Below are positions 5,037 to 5,224 of a stretch of 5,224 nt of DNA, piece after piece. Every line of letters begins with the position of its first letter. The first letter of the stretch is position 1. The notes under the pieces are model-generated. The model was not told where the DNA came from, made no database searches, and worked only from the letters and a program-made list of their open reading frames with translations. The stretch covers positions 1 to 5,224 of the forward strand of contig CAYWKL010000056.1 of NCBI GenBank assembly GCA_964459095.1. The letters run 5' to 3'. Position numbers and translations under genes: made by a program. This stretch comes from CAYWKL01 sp964459095 (GTDB lineage Bacteria; Patescibacteriota; Microgenomatia; Daviesbacterales; UBA10151).

Positions 5037-5224
5037 TCAGGAATACTCATGGATATCCTTTATTTTAACAGAACCTAGTCTTAATATTTTTATCTTGTCA
5101 TCTTTAACTTCTATCAAAGTCGAAGGGGAAGATTTTTTTTCTCCAGCATCTACATATAAATCTATTCTATCACCAAAATATTTATAAGCTTGAGAAATAT
5201 TTTTTGCTGGTTTTTTGCCAGATG
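5037..5224 (-). CDS. tsaC: Threonylcarbamoyl-AMP synthase (YrdC/Sua5 family), C-terminal part only
   Basis: This enzyme makes threonylcarbamoyl-AMP from threonine, bicarbonate and ATP, the first step of the universal t6A37 modification of ANN-decoding tRNAs. Only the last 61 residues are in the window; the gene continues past the right edge. Family features: SGKKPAKNI (1-9 of the visible part, matching the conserved SAN.SG segment), YFGDRIDLYVDAG (14-26), SSPSTLIEV (31-39, the conserved PST strand) and KILRLGSVKIKDI (45-57), equivalent to the usual ILRxG ending. The TGA stop at 5039-5037 comes shortly after that motif, so this is the single-domain YrdC-like form without a C-terminal Sua5 domain. 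Its end overlaps the mutase start by 14 bases, indicating one transcript. TsaC versus Sua5 naming cannot be settled from the tail. Confidence 0.88.
   Translation of the reverse strand, partial: SGKKPAKNISQAYKYFGDRIDLYVDAGEKKSSPSTLIEVKDDKIKILRLGSVKIKDIHEYS
5056..5060 (-). promoter_or_regulatory. Shine-Dalgarno sequence for the phosphohexomutase gene
   Basis: On the - strand AAGGA is followed by five bases and then ATG at 5050. It lies within the 3' coding part of the upstream tsaC/sua5 gene. It decides the true start of the mutase at 5050 rather than TTG at 4900. Confidence 0.7.

Larger units (their letters stand above)
3662..5050 (-). pseudogene. manB: Phosphomannomutase/phosphoglucomutase gene interrupted by one in-frame TAA
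   Basis: This alpha-D-phosphohexomutase family enzyme interconverts hexose 1- and 6-phosphates (mannose or glucose), feeding nucleotide-sugar and glycan synthesis in the cytoplasm. The full frame runs from ATG at 5050 (AAGGA Shine-Dalgarno 5 bases upstream) to TAG at 3664-3662: 462 codons, the normal family length. In full-frame numbering the N-terminus has IFKSYDIRGIYP (7-18). TAA replaces codon 48. The body follows without further defects: GYDMRLSTP (51-59), phosphoserine loop TASHNP (104-109, S106), metal loop DGDGD (250-254), sugar loop GESSSH (332-337) and phosphate-binding RTSNTEP (424-430). A 412-codon ORF from TTG at 4900 lacks the YDIRG segment and any Shine-Dalgarno, so it is probably not a native start. 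It could be a recent pseudogene, a sequencing error, or a gene rescued by readthrough. PMM versus PGM specificity cannot be decided here; the symbol is approximate. Confidence 0.85.

Overview
The window is a densely packed, AT-rich bacterial ribosomal-protein locus. On the + strand lies the end of the spc/alpha ribosomal operon: rpsM (start outside the window), rpsK, rpsD, an unrecognised 71-codon gene, rpoA, rplQ, rplM and rpsI. Converging on it from the - strand are the end of a TsaC/Sua5-type threonylcarbamoyl-AMP synthase gene and a phosphomannomutase/phosphoglucomutase gene. There is essentially no non-coding DNA: every junction is an overlap or a gap of 3 to 5 bases. The genes use the standard bacterial code, because TAA, TAG and TGA all end proteins at the places expected for their families.

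The organism is a bacterium (bacterial-type S13, S11, S4, RpoA, L17, L13 and S9). The AT-rich, Lys-rich coding, the very compact overlaps, rplM-rpsI directly behind rplQ and the flavour of the S9 and S11 C-termini suggest a Candidate Phyla Radiation (Patescibacteria) genome, possibly Microgenomates-like. This is inference from sequence style, not a phylogenetic result.

Layout. 1-1353: rpsM, rpsK and rpsD, joined by 1-base stop/start overlaps, with Shine-Dalgarno sequences embedded in the C-terminal codons of the preceding gene. 1357-1572: a small Arg-rich protein with an internally duplicated [KR]PLS[LT]REYL motif, in the slot between rpsD and rpoA. 1578-3672: rpoA, rplQ, rplM and rpsI, overlapping by 11, 4 and 8 bases. 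3662-5050 (-): the phosphohexomutase, whose 3' end overlaps rpsI by 11 bases. 5037-5224 (-): the tail of tsaC/sua5, whose end overlaps the mutase start by 14 bases.

Two things stand out. First, the mutase gene is not the 412-codon ORF it first appears to be. Its true start is ATG at 5050, and its normal N-terminus with the YDIRG motif is separated from the catalytic body by one in-frame TAA at 4907-4909. It is a very young pseudogene, a sequence error, or a gene needing readthrough or reinitiation. Second, the 71-codon gene between rpsD and rpoA looks like a real, translated, undescribed component of a core operon: its two motif copies keep the peptide while differing at synonymous positions.
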